Source: Medicago truncatula (lineage: Eukaryota > Streptophyta > Magnoliopsida > Fabales > Fabaceae). From it: a stretch of DNA of 64,000 nucleotides. A model generated the notes under the pieces. The model was given only the letters and a program-made list of their open reading frames with translations, made no database searches and was not told the DNA's origin. The stretch lies in assembly GCF_003473485.1 (NCBI RefSeq), contig NC_053046.1, positions 33,929,332 through 33,993,331 on the forward strand, written 5' to 3'. Both the position numbers and the translations under genes were made by a program. Below, one piece after another: positions 34,345-45,345 of the stretch (within the stretch, counting starts at the first letter, position 1; each line of letters begins with the position of its first letter).

Positions 34345-35357
34345 TCAAACTCTACTGCAGGAGTCACTGCACCTATCTGTGAGAATTACTATAAAAGAAG
34401 AACCAAATGGAATCAAAAGGAACTCTGAGGAAGGAGTTGCGAACGCAACACGTTGAACATCCTTTGCAAAAGACTGCAATTTCAGTTTGCACATCTGAGA
34501 CCTAGCCAATATATAATATCTATATTCAGACTCGAAAGAGTTTGGACCAATACAGCAAATATTGATAGCATTTCCCAAAAGTGTAGCTCTATTATAGAGA
34601 ATAAATAGTTTGCCATAAGTTTCCTCTTGAAAAACAATGGTTTCATCATTAGACTTGATGTAGACAATTAAGGAGTGACCATAAGAAAATTTGATATGAG
34701 AATCCCCGTGTTTATCGCTGAAATGCTTAGACAACACTTCTGATGATGCAACAAAGTCACAGCTTGAAACAGGGCAGCAACATGGCACATGGATGCATTC
34801 TTCTTCATGCTTCCTCTTTCCAATGCAACTTATTTTCTCATTGCAACCATGATTTACATTCGGACATGACATTTCAATAGATAGCAATAGATTCTCAATG
34901 GCTTTACAACGTTTTGAGCTAATACGCAACGAGCACTTGTGACGCTTGTTCCCAAGTTTAGGATAGCAGGTAGAGCAAAAAATATGACCATTATCACACT
35001 GTAGTGCAACATAAAAGAAAATAATCAAATTAGACTAAGAACCATTTGCTAGAATAAAATAAAACATATGTTCCCGTTTTCTTTATTTTCTTCAATTCCA
35101 ACAAACTATAGAGCTACAACTTTTTACATTAAAAAAGGTACAACAATAAAGAATTCATAGATTCATTCGAAGGAACAACCAAGTATCCTTCAGCATGCAA
35201 CATTTTTAACATAAAAAACATTCGAAAATTTGCAAATGACAAAAATAACTTGTTAAAAAGAAAATGAGATGCATACCTGAAAGACGGGAATAGTTAAGGG
35301 CTGAGAACAATTGCAGCAATCAAGCAATTTTGGGTTGGAATACATCAGATGATCCAT
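34345..35357 (-). pseudogene. SINA-type RING protein lacking the ubiquitin-like exon (block copy 2)
   Basis: Copy of 26368-27380 (exons 35357-35277 and 34998-34345), with the same Cys46-to-Arg loss in the RING and the same replaced C terminus. Confidence 0.7.
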
Positions 35358-36557
35358 TACACCTTTTCACTAATCAAATCAAAGTTTATTAGAAAAACCA
35401 TTAAAACTTTCTTATATAATCAAAATCATGTTTTTGACTAAAAAAATAATCAAGTTGTTCTAGTAAAAAAATAATCTAGTTGCTGCTACAAATATCATTT
35501 AACAAAAACACTCACAGAGAAAATGTAGAGTCCAGGTGCTTCATGCATGTGTTACTATCGATGGTTTTAGCCTCTACCGATTCCTTTCCTCCGTTTTAAA
35601 GCCAATGACACGCATAGCAAAAATGTGTTAATTAATGTGCATCTTTTCCAATTCTATTTACTACTACTATTATTATTTTTTTGGTACATGTGCATCTATT
35701 TGTATTCCTTTTATTTTTGACGGATCATATTCTATTAATGTTAAGATAAGATTTTTTTTTTTTGGTGAAGAAAAAATATTCTATAATGTTAAGATAAGAT
35801 GATAATTAGAGTCAAACACTGAATATATCTGCAAAGATAAAAAAAAAATGGATCAGGTAGAAACGTGCGCTATAGTCTATATATAGAGTACGGGAACAAA
35901 CAAAGTTCGTTTCATTTAATATAGCTAAGAAAATTTTGGAAGTGGTTCAATGAAGATTTGTATAGGAAAATGCTAACAAGTGTTTTTAAGTATACGGTTA
36001 ATCAATCAAATATAGTAGTATTTATATTGAAAGTTGCGTAGTCAATGAATCGAGTTTAAAATTATGACATTTTCAACTTAAAATTTTCTCTTTTAAGATA
36101 CTGGTTAGCAAAACTCTTAGAACTTGTGTATTTTATGTGAAAAATACATAATTTTTTAATAGATGATTGTTGTTTTCAATAAAAAGTTAATTATTTTTAT
36201 TTGTTTTAACGTGTGCAGCATTACATGTGTGAGACAAACCCATAGAAAAATATTTCCTCTCTTTACTTTGGTTTACGTTTAAGTCTATGAATATGCGAAA
36301 TCATAAGCTTGAACTACATTGTTGAGAGTGGAGTTTTCATGTTATCAAAGACTCACATGAATTGTATTCATAGATCTAAAAGACTTACTCCCTCCAAAAT
36401 GTAATATAAATAAAAAATAGTAATTGAAAAGTTGAGGTACGAGAAGTAAATATTTAACCGCATATACATTAACATTTCAAAACCATTTTTGTTTATATTT
36501 CATTCTAGAGGAAGTACAATGTAATGACTCTACCATTTATACTAGCAAGGAGGTGCG

Positions 36558-36760
36558 TTGTCGTCATTCCTTTATCTAATAGTGGCGGAAAGCTTCAATA
36601 TGTTGATGAGGAGGGCAATGGAGGAGGGAAAATTGACAGTATACAGATTTGACATGGAGGAAGACATGTTCACAAACTTACAATATGCCAACGATACATT
36701 GATTATTCGTGAGAAAAAGTGGTCAAATATCAGAATCATCAAGGTAAATTTGCTTCTATT
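36558..36760 (+). pseudogene. LINE reverse transcriptase fragment (block copy 2)
   Basis: Copy of the 28571-28782 fragment. Here the full CACTA insertion follows and the LINE frame resumes at 40939. Removing the transposon and one ATT restores an open LLLFEVISGL reading across the site. Confidence 0.75.
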
Positions 36761-38794
36761 CACTACCACAATTTTGGCTTTTAATAGCATTATTTTAATA
36801 GCGTTTCTGGATAAATGCTATTAAAAATGCAACTCATAAACCTGTTATAGCACTTTTCAGAAAGCGCTAAGGAAAACTTGTTAAAAATTGGGTTAGATAG
36901 CGCTTTTCCTGAAACGCTATTATTATTGTTTGCATTAATAGCGCTTTTTCCGAAACACTATTGTTGGAGGGGGTATAGATAGCGCTTGTCACAAACGCTA
37001 TGTTTGGGCTTATTAAATTAAAAAAGGCAGATTAACACTTTCTCTCTCCAACATTGGGATTCAAAGTCAGAACGCTTTCTACCGTCCTTCTCCTAAATCA
37101 AAACCACCTTCTTCTCCATTGCATCAGTGAAAATCTAAACCCAAAACCATCTTCTTGCTTTGGTCTAAATCGAAGTCAGAGTCACTCTCTCTCTCACAAT
37201 CGACGTCGGAATCGAAGTCATTCCGTGGTAAGTTTTTCTCTTTCGATTTTTTCGTTTCATAGCTTCCTCAAAATCGCTCAATGTTTGTTTTTGTGTTGCA
37301 GTTCAAGTTCAGCTCTTCCTTTGAAGAGAACGTCAGCAAGTTAGCTCAAGATCTCTACCCAGGTTGTATGAAAATCGAAACCCCTCAATTTTTTTAGTTT
37401 TTTATTTTATTTCTCTGATTTTTATTTTATTGGGTTTCTTGTGAAATGCTGAAAAATTGTTTCTGTTAAATCGAAAGCCCTTAATTTTGATTGTCATCTG
37501 TTTTTATTTTTAAAAATTTACATTTTTTTTATGAGATTTATAATGTGTGGTTTATGTGTGTTTGATTGTTTGTTTTACTTTGTTGTGAAATTTTGGTTTC
37601 CAATGATTATTTCTCAAGTGATTTATTACTCTGTTTGGATAAACATAATATTTACAGCTTATCAAGATAAGTAAGCCCTTATGTATAAGCTTACTTAAGC
37701 TTTTTATGTAGTAAAAAATAAATTATGTTAAATTGTTTTTTCATTTGTCATAACTCATAAGCTGTTTTCATTAATTCTCCCAAAGGGTATCATAAAATTT
37801 ATGCCAGTAGGAAAGCTTAAATAAGCCAATTCAAACAGTCCTATACACAGTGATGGACTTTTCAGATTTTCATCACAATCTCAATAAATTTTGTCTTTTA
37901 ATAATCACTTTAGAGAACACCAACCCTTAACAGTCCTAACAATAATGTCTTACTATGAGAGATGATAAAATATATTATTAACCCTTGAAATAATTATTAT
38001 GTTCTCATATTAAGTGGTTCATGAGCTAAAGGGCCAATATGTAAATGACAGACATGCTTTAGAAAATAATGAACACACACTCATAAGTGTAAATCATTGT
38101 TTGAAAAATAATAATATAGTGATCTTTGAAGCCTTGAACTTGTTATGTATTTGGTTGTATGTGTGTGAAGGAATCTGTGAATGAATTAAGGTACTGTAAT
38201 AGTAGAAAGTAAAAAGAGACTAAGCTATAATAACTAAATCATCAATGCTTAATTCATTGTTTTCTTCATAATCATGCAAGTACAATATATAAACTTGTTA
38301 TAACAGAATGGGAAGCATGTGCACAATACATGGTAATTGCGTGACTCATCCCTAGCAACTACAAGTGACTCATCATCTAGATCTTTCCTCTTACTCTTTG
38401 AGCCAACTCTTTTCTTAGTTGTTACATAATCATTGAGATACTTGGCCCTGTTGTGATTCCTCTTGGCCCGCACCTGAGGTTCTATTTCAACCTCCTCACA
38501 TGGGTCATTTTGGTCCCTAACAGAACTCCAACCCCAACAGTAATGATGAAAAAGCTATTATAGAAAATTTAGGCAAAATTTAGCTAAACACAACTTGCTT
38601 GATGTGACTGTTAGCTAGTCTAACATACTTAATTCTATAGAAAATTTAGCTATGTGTAACAGTTAATATGTGTAGAACTGGATGAGAAACCTGATTTCGT
38701 CCAAAAAATTGATTGTGATATTAAATCATTTTCAGTCCGAAATTCCCGATTTAATATCTCAACGATCTCTATCTCTAAATATTCATGAGATTTC

Positions 38795-39108
38795 TAGTAT
38801 GCTTACGATGGGTCAGTAGGTGTTGTTTTTTAGCGCCTGGTTTGTGGTTTGTTGAGGGCTGGGCGGAGGCAGCTTACGATGGGTTGGAACTAATTTTTTT
38901 TGTTTCTGTTTTGGCGCGGTTCTGCTGTGCTGCTGTGTTGTTGTTTTACTGCTATATTGGAGTTTAGAAGTTGCGTATCAGCAGCGTTTTTATGTTGTTG
39001 CAGCAGCTGCTGTGTTTTTTTTTTACCTTGTATGCTTTATCCGACTACCCGTTTAGCACGTCTTGTGCCGAGTGTGTTTCAATAATACATGCTGTTTAAA
39101 AAAAAAAA
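38795..39108 (+). mobile_element. Probable LINE 3' tail nested in the CACTA element
   Basis: A GC-richer, T/G-rich stretch ends in a stop-rich tail with tttcaataatacatgctg followed by about ten A residues (near 39098-39108). It looks like a 5'-truncated LINE end. No domain remains. Confidence 0.4.
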
Positions 39109-39365
39109 CATTTTCGCTGATATAGACTTTCTTAGCAAACTCACTACAAGATTGAACTTACATCGTTGATGGCTACTCCCTTGAAAACTATTTTGTCTCA
39201 AATCCCTTCACAAACTCATTTTTAAGTATACAATCTTGTCTGAAAGCCTTAGGGATGCAGCAAAATTGGTTTATCTAACTCTTGATCTCAATTATGGCTA
39301 GTCTTACTTCTTTTCACTTAAAATTAGTATACTAGAATGGCCAAACTGTATTAATAGTGATATTT

Positions 39366-39455
39366 ACAGGAGATCAAGTCACTAGACTTCTATGTTTCTT
39401 TTTTTTATCATAGATATGAATACAGGAGATCAAATCACTAGACTTCTATGTTTAA
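39366..39455. repeat. 56-bp tandem duplication
   Basis: The stretch acaggagatcaa followed by tcactagacttctatgttt occurs at 39366 and again at 39422. Confidence 0.7.
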
Positions 39456-39910
39456 ATTGTTTTTTCTTAATTCTTATAGCTTCTAATTGTTTATAGCTGC
39501 TGCTTATAGATTCTGCTTTCCTTCAAGGAGCATCCGTCGTGGTCGCCGCCGTTGTCTTTATTTTCCTTCAATAACGGTAAGAAAATGTTGTTTTTGTGTA
39601 TTGTGGTCATAAGTAGTTAAATTGTTGATTGCGGTTGTACTAATATATTCTGGCCAAGATTGATACTCATATTGGGGAGCCCTACTAAATCTAGAATGAA
39701 GATAGGTATTAATAGATAATATGCAATGTTTATAGATAATATGCATGTGTATCAACTGTGCCCTTCATTCCAAGTCAAAATCAAAGTCAAGTATAATCCC
39801 ATGGATGAAAATAAAGGTATTTTCTAATCAATGGTATTGTTTTTGACAACGTAATCAATGGTAATTATAATTCATCATGTGGATGAAATTTTAATTATGT
39901 AATTATTTTC

Positions 39911-40215
39911 CAGTGTCCTATGCAAACGAACGAATGGCATTGACTGTGGCTATTTTGTCATGCAATTTATGAAAGAGATAATATTGGCAAATCAAGACAT
40001 GATCCCCGAAAATGTATGTATGTGATTTTTAATATACTGTTAATTTGTAATCATATATATAACTAGGCATTCTTTTTCTAACTCAATTTTTTGCTACTTT
40101 TATATTTGAATTATTTTGGAGATTACAAATGTAAAACCTATTCTAAATATAAGCTAGTTCAGGTCGAGGAGGATTGGGCAACCTTTATGGTCGAGTATCT
40201 TAGTGAGTTTCATTT
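39911..40215 (+). pseudogene. Ulp1-type cysteine protease fragment in the CACTA element
   Basis: The sequence encodes CPMQTNE, then in a shifted frame NGIDCGYFVMQFMKEII, and after an intron-like gap VEEDWATFMVEYL. This is the C-terminal block of Ulp1/SENP proteases, with the catalytic Cys in DCGYF. Plant CACTA and Mutator elements often carry such a domain. A doubled aacg (caaacgaacgaatggc) causes the shift. The His and Asp of the triad would lie upstream and were not found. Confidence 0.7.
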
Positions 40216-40938
40216 TCTTTTTCAACAATTTTCATTTGCGTTTTTTAATTGAGTTATTTTAAATCGTAATTGGTTGTGCTGGAAATTCTATGTTAATTAA
40301 TTTTTCGTTTCATATTATATGACATAGGAGACTATATTGCTGATAGACTTAAACCATAATTGGTTGTGCTGGACTATATAGCTTGTCACGAGTCCTCTTA
40401 AATTTAGGTGTTTTTTTGTTGATAATTAACTGTGGCTGCTTTTAGGAGTTTTTATTTTTTATTTTTTTTATTGGCAATTGTAGATTGATTAGTATTATGA
40501 CATTCATAATTAAATTTATGATCAATTTGTAATGAGATTATCATGAATGTAATTTGCCACATTCATATTTCAGTATCTTATTATAGCGTTTAATTATAGC
40601 CTTTTTGGTTACCGATTTAAAAAAAAAATAAAAAAATACGCAACTTTTATTAGCGCTTTCAATAAAACGCTAAGAAACCCCTATTTGAGTAGAAAGGCTA
40701 CAATAGCGCTTCTCAGAAAGTGCTAAGAAACAGCAGTTAGAAAAGCTATTTTAATAGCAATGGAATAAGGCTATATTAGCGCTTTTCTGAAAGCGCTATT
40801 AACGTATTGCTATTTAATAGCGTTTGGAAAGCGCTATTATAGGCTCCTGACCTATTATAGCGGGGGCTTTCTTAGCGCTTGGAAAGCGCTATTAACAGCC
40901 AAAATGAGTGCTATTAAAGGGGGTATTTTGTAGTAGTG

Positions 40939-42540
40939 ATTTGAGGTAATATCGGGTCTATGAGTGAACTTTCATAAAAGTTTATTAGTCGGAGTCAATA
41001 TATCCCAGAGGTGGGTGGGAGAGGCGGCTAATGTATTAAAATGTAAAATAGGATTTACTCTGTTTAAGTAACTTGGTTTACCAATCAGAGCAAATCTGAG
41101 GATATTAGATACTTGGCATCCAGTGATTGAGGCTGTCAGATCAACATTGTTGAAGTGGAAGAATAAACAATTGCCCATTGTAGGTCGAATCGTTCTAATA
41201 AAATTAGTCTTGCATGTGCTTCTTGTTTACTATCTTTTCTTTTTCAAGGCTCCGGCAGGTATAATCTCAAAACTTGAATATCTTTTCAAACAATTTTTAT
41301 GGGGAGGAAGTGAGCATGTGAGAAAAATAAACTGGGTTAAATAGGAAAGACCTTATAGCATAGCATCAATCAATGGTGCATAAATCCGAGGGTATGTATG
41401 GGAGTTTTATGGTGACTTGATCACTTGAAGCTTCATAGCAGTTCGTTACTTTAATGTTCTGTTTTTAGGATCATGTTCTGGTGTTGTATTGGTGTCGAAG
41501 AGACGGGACTTGGGAGGAATTGCAAGTGGTTTTTGTGCTAGAAGAGCATAATCCTTTGAGGCAAGTCTTTGTAAGTGTTGCATTGTCTTGTTGTATCTCA
41601 ATATCCCTGTCCGGCTGACTGCGGTTGAAGATTGTGTGTTTTTCATTTTCTTCATAAGCCGGTTAGTTGTTTCTGGCAAGGAACGAGATCCCAAGAGGAC
41701 CATCTCATATCTCAAAGGATTAATCGGCGTCGGGAGTTCTGTGTTAGTTGAGAAGTTTGCTTTTTGTGGCATACGTTTCTATTTTCGGTGTTGTCATTGT
41801 TTTTCGTTCTCATATTGATGTAGGCGTTGCTGAAATGGAGATTGATTGACTTGTATTTAGTGATTTGTTTTGTAGGCAAGTTAGTGAGCATAATTCGTAG
41901 CTACATAATAGAAAGGCTAGCGTGATAGAGAATCTTCCTCATAATTTTATCATCATGTTGTTATGAGATATACAGAATTGTTGACTATCAATGAATTTAT
42001 TACGTGGGTGAAGTCCGTATCAATTTAGACTTTTTGTAAACAGTGCCATCGTGGTTGTATCTTAAAATCCTCGTCTGTTTCATTCCGGATTAGCTGGAGA
42101 TGTTCCTTGCATTTTCTTTGGATCCTGGTAACTTGTTTGTGGATTAGAGTGAGATCCTATGATGTATAGTCTACCGGCAGTTCCTTTGGTCAGTTTCCTG
42201 CTAGATGTATTATGTTGGAGCATTGGTATGCTTGTATTGGTGAAGTTATTCTCTATCTGTAGCTGGTATTATGTTCGCCAATTGACTCAATAGTAGCAGG
42301 TTTTTGTTCGATGTAATGGCTTCTTGGCTGGTGTTGTGGAGTCTTCAAAGGATTTTGGCTTAATTTGGTTCTGTCCGAGGCAGTGATGTTTGCAAAGGTT
42401 GTGGATTGATAATTTTGTTATGCATTCTGTTTCTTTTGCCTTGTTTGTAGTAGCCTCCATCATATATTGTGTTGTTTGGTTTTGTATATTATCTTATCTT
42501 ATTTGAATAAAATTTACTTTCTTTTGCCTCTTAAAAAAAA
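40939..42540 (+). mobile_element. LINE 3' part: end of reverse transcriptase and tail
   Basis: It continues the LINE interrupted by the CACTA element: SKSLLVGVNISQRWVGEAAN, then KWKNKQLPIVGRIVLIKLVL and FKAPAGIISKLEYLF with FLWGGSEHVRKINWVK. These are typical of the plant L1 reverse-transcriptase C-terminal region. In-frame stops (taa near 41070 and 41341) break it. The 3' region ends in ttgaataaaatttactttc and an A run near 42531-42540. Dead element. Confidence 0.8.
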
Positions 42541-42559
42541 CTCCTGAAATTGTATTAGA

Positions 42560-42741
42560 AAACATTTAATCAATAACTACTTCTAACTAACTTGCGCATC
42601 AAGCTACTTCTACACCTTCCCTCTCAACCTTACGGTAAACATTCCCCTCAAGTTGGAATATATGTCAATCATTCTAAGCTTGTTGCGCAAGGCATTTAAT
42701 GGATCCGGATGCAACGATTATGTAAAAATGTCTACAACTCA
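42560..42741 (-). pseudogene. Second Copia RNase H tail remnant
   Basis: Homologous to 24483-24604, including the caaccttacggtaaa and cccctcaagttggaata stretches and the cttgttgcgcaaggcat segment, but diverged. It probably comes from the same Copia family. Confidence 0.6.
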
Positions 42742-44340
42742 AGTTTAGCTCGTTTGTTTAACCAAGTTCAACAAGTTAATTATCGAATCAAAATTCGAAC
42801 TATTGTCGAGTTGACTCGATTGATTGTCAAACATACTGGCCCGTTTAGAAATTATCACGTGATATTACTAAAGGGAGTTGAAATACCTGATTTGCAACAA
42901 TAACAATGTAGCGTTGTGCGACAAAATAGAAAGACATGCGAATGAAACACAAAATTGCAACTACAACTTTTTTTAAAGAAGCTAAATTAGCCCATCCAAA
43001 TTGACACATGGAGAATCAAACATGAGACATTGACGATAAACACACTCCAAAATCCTAAGCCAATACCACCAGGCCAACCCAGGTGGGTTACAAGAAGAAA
43101 AATAGTTCTAACAACTTCATCAACAAACATGATTCAAGTGTTAGTATGTTATTAGTTTTGTTTCATTATTTTACTGTATAATATTGTCGCCAAAACATGC
43201 ATTTGACAGTGAAAAAAGGTATAAAGAAAACATAAAACAAGTCTTAGAATTAACATAATCACGAAAGGGGTCAATAAATAAATTTGTTTGTAAACGAATA
43301 TAAGAGCCTGCAAATAATTGTGGATTGGCCATAGAAGAATATAATTTTAAGCAATCTATTAAAAATTTGAATGATGGAAATCTCATTGATGACAATGGTT
43401 CATGTGTCAAGTATTAATGTATGTATGTATCAATGACCACTTCATCCCTCCTTTAGATATTTATGATCCAAAAAATTGGGGTATTTTTTATATTAAAATC
43501 ATAGACATATTTTAATTGGAAAATAACATATTAAGGAAATGTATCTCACATTTTCCTATCAACATATTTTTTTAGGCATTTTTTGTATTTTTATTTTTCA
43601 AGAAAGATGAGTAATGGAGAAAGTTTTAAAAGAAAATGGGTGGATAAAGTATATTATTATTGTTGTAAATTGTTTACTTCTCAGAATAGCAACCATAGTA
43701 ATATTTTAGCAAGTGATGAAGTTAACGATTGAAAGCAAGTGAGAAACTCAAATAAACCGTGTTAGTTGACAAAATAAAACTAAGTTGAAAAGTAACAAAA
43801 AAAAAAAATTAAATTGATAAGTGGTCCGTAAATCTAGCTTAATTGATAGGTTGAACATCTTTATTCGAATTTAAACCACAAATCTAACAAATACTCCATC
43901 TGTTTTTAAATATAAGCAAAAATCACTTTTTATATTTAAAAACGGAAGGAGTATGTGAATTTTAATTGATGTTTATCACAAGGGATGGCGCTAAGCTGAC
44001 CGATAGAGGATTATGGTCTAGCCTACGTCAGACTTAGGTAGACAAAAGTTTTTTTTAATAGAAAAGAATAATGTTTATCAAATCGGCCATACTTAAATAA
44101 ATTCAAATAACACTTTTTATTACTGTTATTTTATGAAATTTTGTAACTTAGATTAAATTATAAGTTTATTAATTTTTTGAATAATTTAAATCAACAAGTC
44201 TTCAATAATTTTTTCATAAATTTAAATATATTATTTTAAACTAAAATTGAAATATGATATCGTGTATAATCTACCTAAAATGCAATGTTAAATATTTTAA
44301 ACGAGTTTTATCTCACTTGACTATCTTCTTATTCCTAAAC
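42742..44340. other. Intergenic with small MITE and degenerate SINE
   Basis: No gene is seen. A short MITE is at 43892-43953. A SINE-like stretch (ctagcttaattgatagg, then tattcgaatttaaaccac) lies at about 43830-43880. Confidence 0.5.
43892..43953. mobile_element. Very short Stowaway-like MITE
   Basis: A 62-bp near-palindrome: tactccatctgtttttaaat on the left and atttaaaaacggaaggagta on the right. Confidence 0.7.
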
Positions 44341-45345
44341 AAAGCTTTGTTGCCCTAATTTTAACCTAATATTTTAGCAATTTTTCCCTCCATCAAAACC
44401 TAACCATATTTCCTAATTTCCCTCCTCCAAACCCTAACTATGATTTCCTAACTTCACTCCTCCTAAAACCTATCTAATTGATTTCCATAAACCATATCTC
44501 CTAACTCTCCTCCTCCAAACCCTCACCAATATATTTTAATCCTTTCTCCTAAACCGAGATCTCTTTTTAAAACCATACCTTTCACTTAAACCGAAATTTC
44601 TACCTATCTAATTGATTTCGATAAACCATATTTCCTAACTCCCCTCCTCCAAACCCTCACCAATATATTTTAATCCTTTCTCCTAAACCGAAATCTCTTT
44701 TTAAAACCATACCTTTCTCTTAAACCGAAATTTCTACCTATCTAATTGATTTCGATAAACCATGTTTCCTAACTCCCCTCCTCCAAACCCTCACCAATAT
44801 ATTTTAATCATTTATCCTAAACCGAAATCTCTTTTTAAATCCATACCTTTCACTTAAACCGAAATTTCTACCTATCTAATTGATTTCGATAAACCATATT
44901 TCCTAACTCCCCTCCTCCAAACCCTCACCAATATATTTTAATCATTTCTCCTAAACCGAAATCTCTTTTTAAAACCGTACCTTTCTCTTAAACTGAAATT
45001 TCTACCTATCTAATTGATTTCGATAAACCATATTTCCTAACTCCCCTCCTCCAAACCCTCACCAATATATTTTAATCCTTTCTCCTAAACCGAAATCTCT
45101 TTTTAAAACCATACATATTTCCCTAAAAAATTATAGCCATTTTCCCTCCTTCAAAACCTAACCATATTTCCTAATTCTCCTCCTCCAAACCCTAACTATG
45201 ATTTCCTAATTTCCCTCCTCCTAAAACCTAATTCCCCTCCTTCAAAACCTAACCATATTTCCTAATTCCCCTCCTCCAAACCCTAACCATGATTTCCTAA
45301 TTTCCCTCCTCCTAAAACCTATCTAATTGATTTCCATATTTTCTG
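44340..45345. repeat. 134-bp tandem repeat array with related short flanking repeats
   Basis: The motif cctatctaattgattt recurs at 44469, 44603, 44737, 44871 and 45005, exactly 134 bp apart. The unit contains ccctcctccaaaccctcacc, aatatattttaatc and ttaaaccgaaatttcta. About 4.8 copies run to about 45116. On both sides, shorter relatives (ccctcctccaaaccctaac with ccatatttcctaatt) form a looser array. No coding potential is seen. Confidence 0.85.

Larger units (their letters stand above)
30652..38628. repeat. Tandem duplication, copy 2 (7,977-bp unit)
   Basis: Head-to-tail repeat of 22675-30651. All predicted protein frames of the two copies are identical in translation. At the left junction the CACTA sequence aacatac meets the T run of the Harbinger-like MITE. 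At the right edge the CACTA sequence continues naturally into aattctatag, so this copy has the original right flank. Confidence 0.95.
36761..40938. mobile_element. Complete CACTA (En/Spm-type) element, 4,178 bp, non-autonomous
   Basis: It starts CACTACCACAA and ends TTTTGTAGTAGTG, inverted ends of the CACTA superfamily, with a perfect 3-bp target duplication ATT (36758-36760 and 40939-40941). Both ends are packed with AGCGCT/AATAGCG subterminal repeats (about 36780-37010 and 40645-40910), which in this superfamily bind transposase. The interior has a spliced-looking leader, nested insertions and a Ulp1 protease scrap. No transposase frame is left, so it would need help in trans to move. Confidence 0.85.

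Noticed and set aside
39911-40215. Ulp1 fragment as a functional partner of the SINA-ubiquitin-like genes
   Set aside because: It is frameshifted, truncated and belongs to a transposon. Proximity alone does not support a link.
41446-41772. 108-codon minus-strand frame in the LINE tail
   Set aside because: Antisense to the LINE 3' region, without a domain.
44340-45330. Interstitial telomere from ccctaac-like words
   Set aside because: The words occur inside longer cctccaaaccctaac units and never as consecutive seven-base telomere repeats.
44340-45345. CRISPR-like regular spacing in the repeat field
   Set aside because: Units are contiguous tandem repeats with no unique spacers, in a plant nuclear genome.
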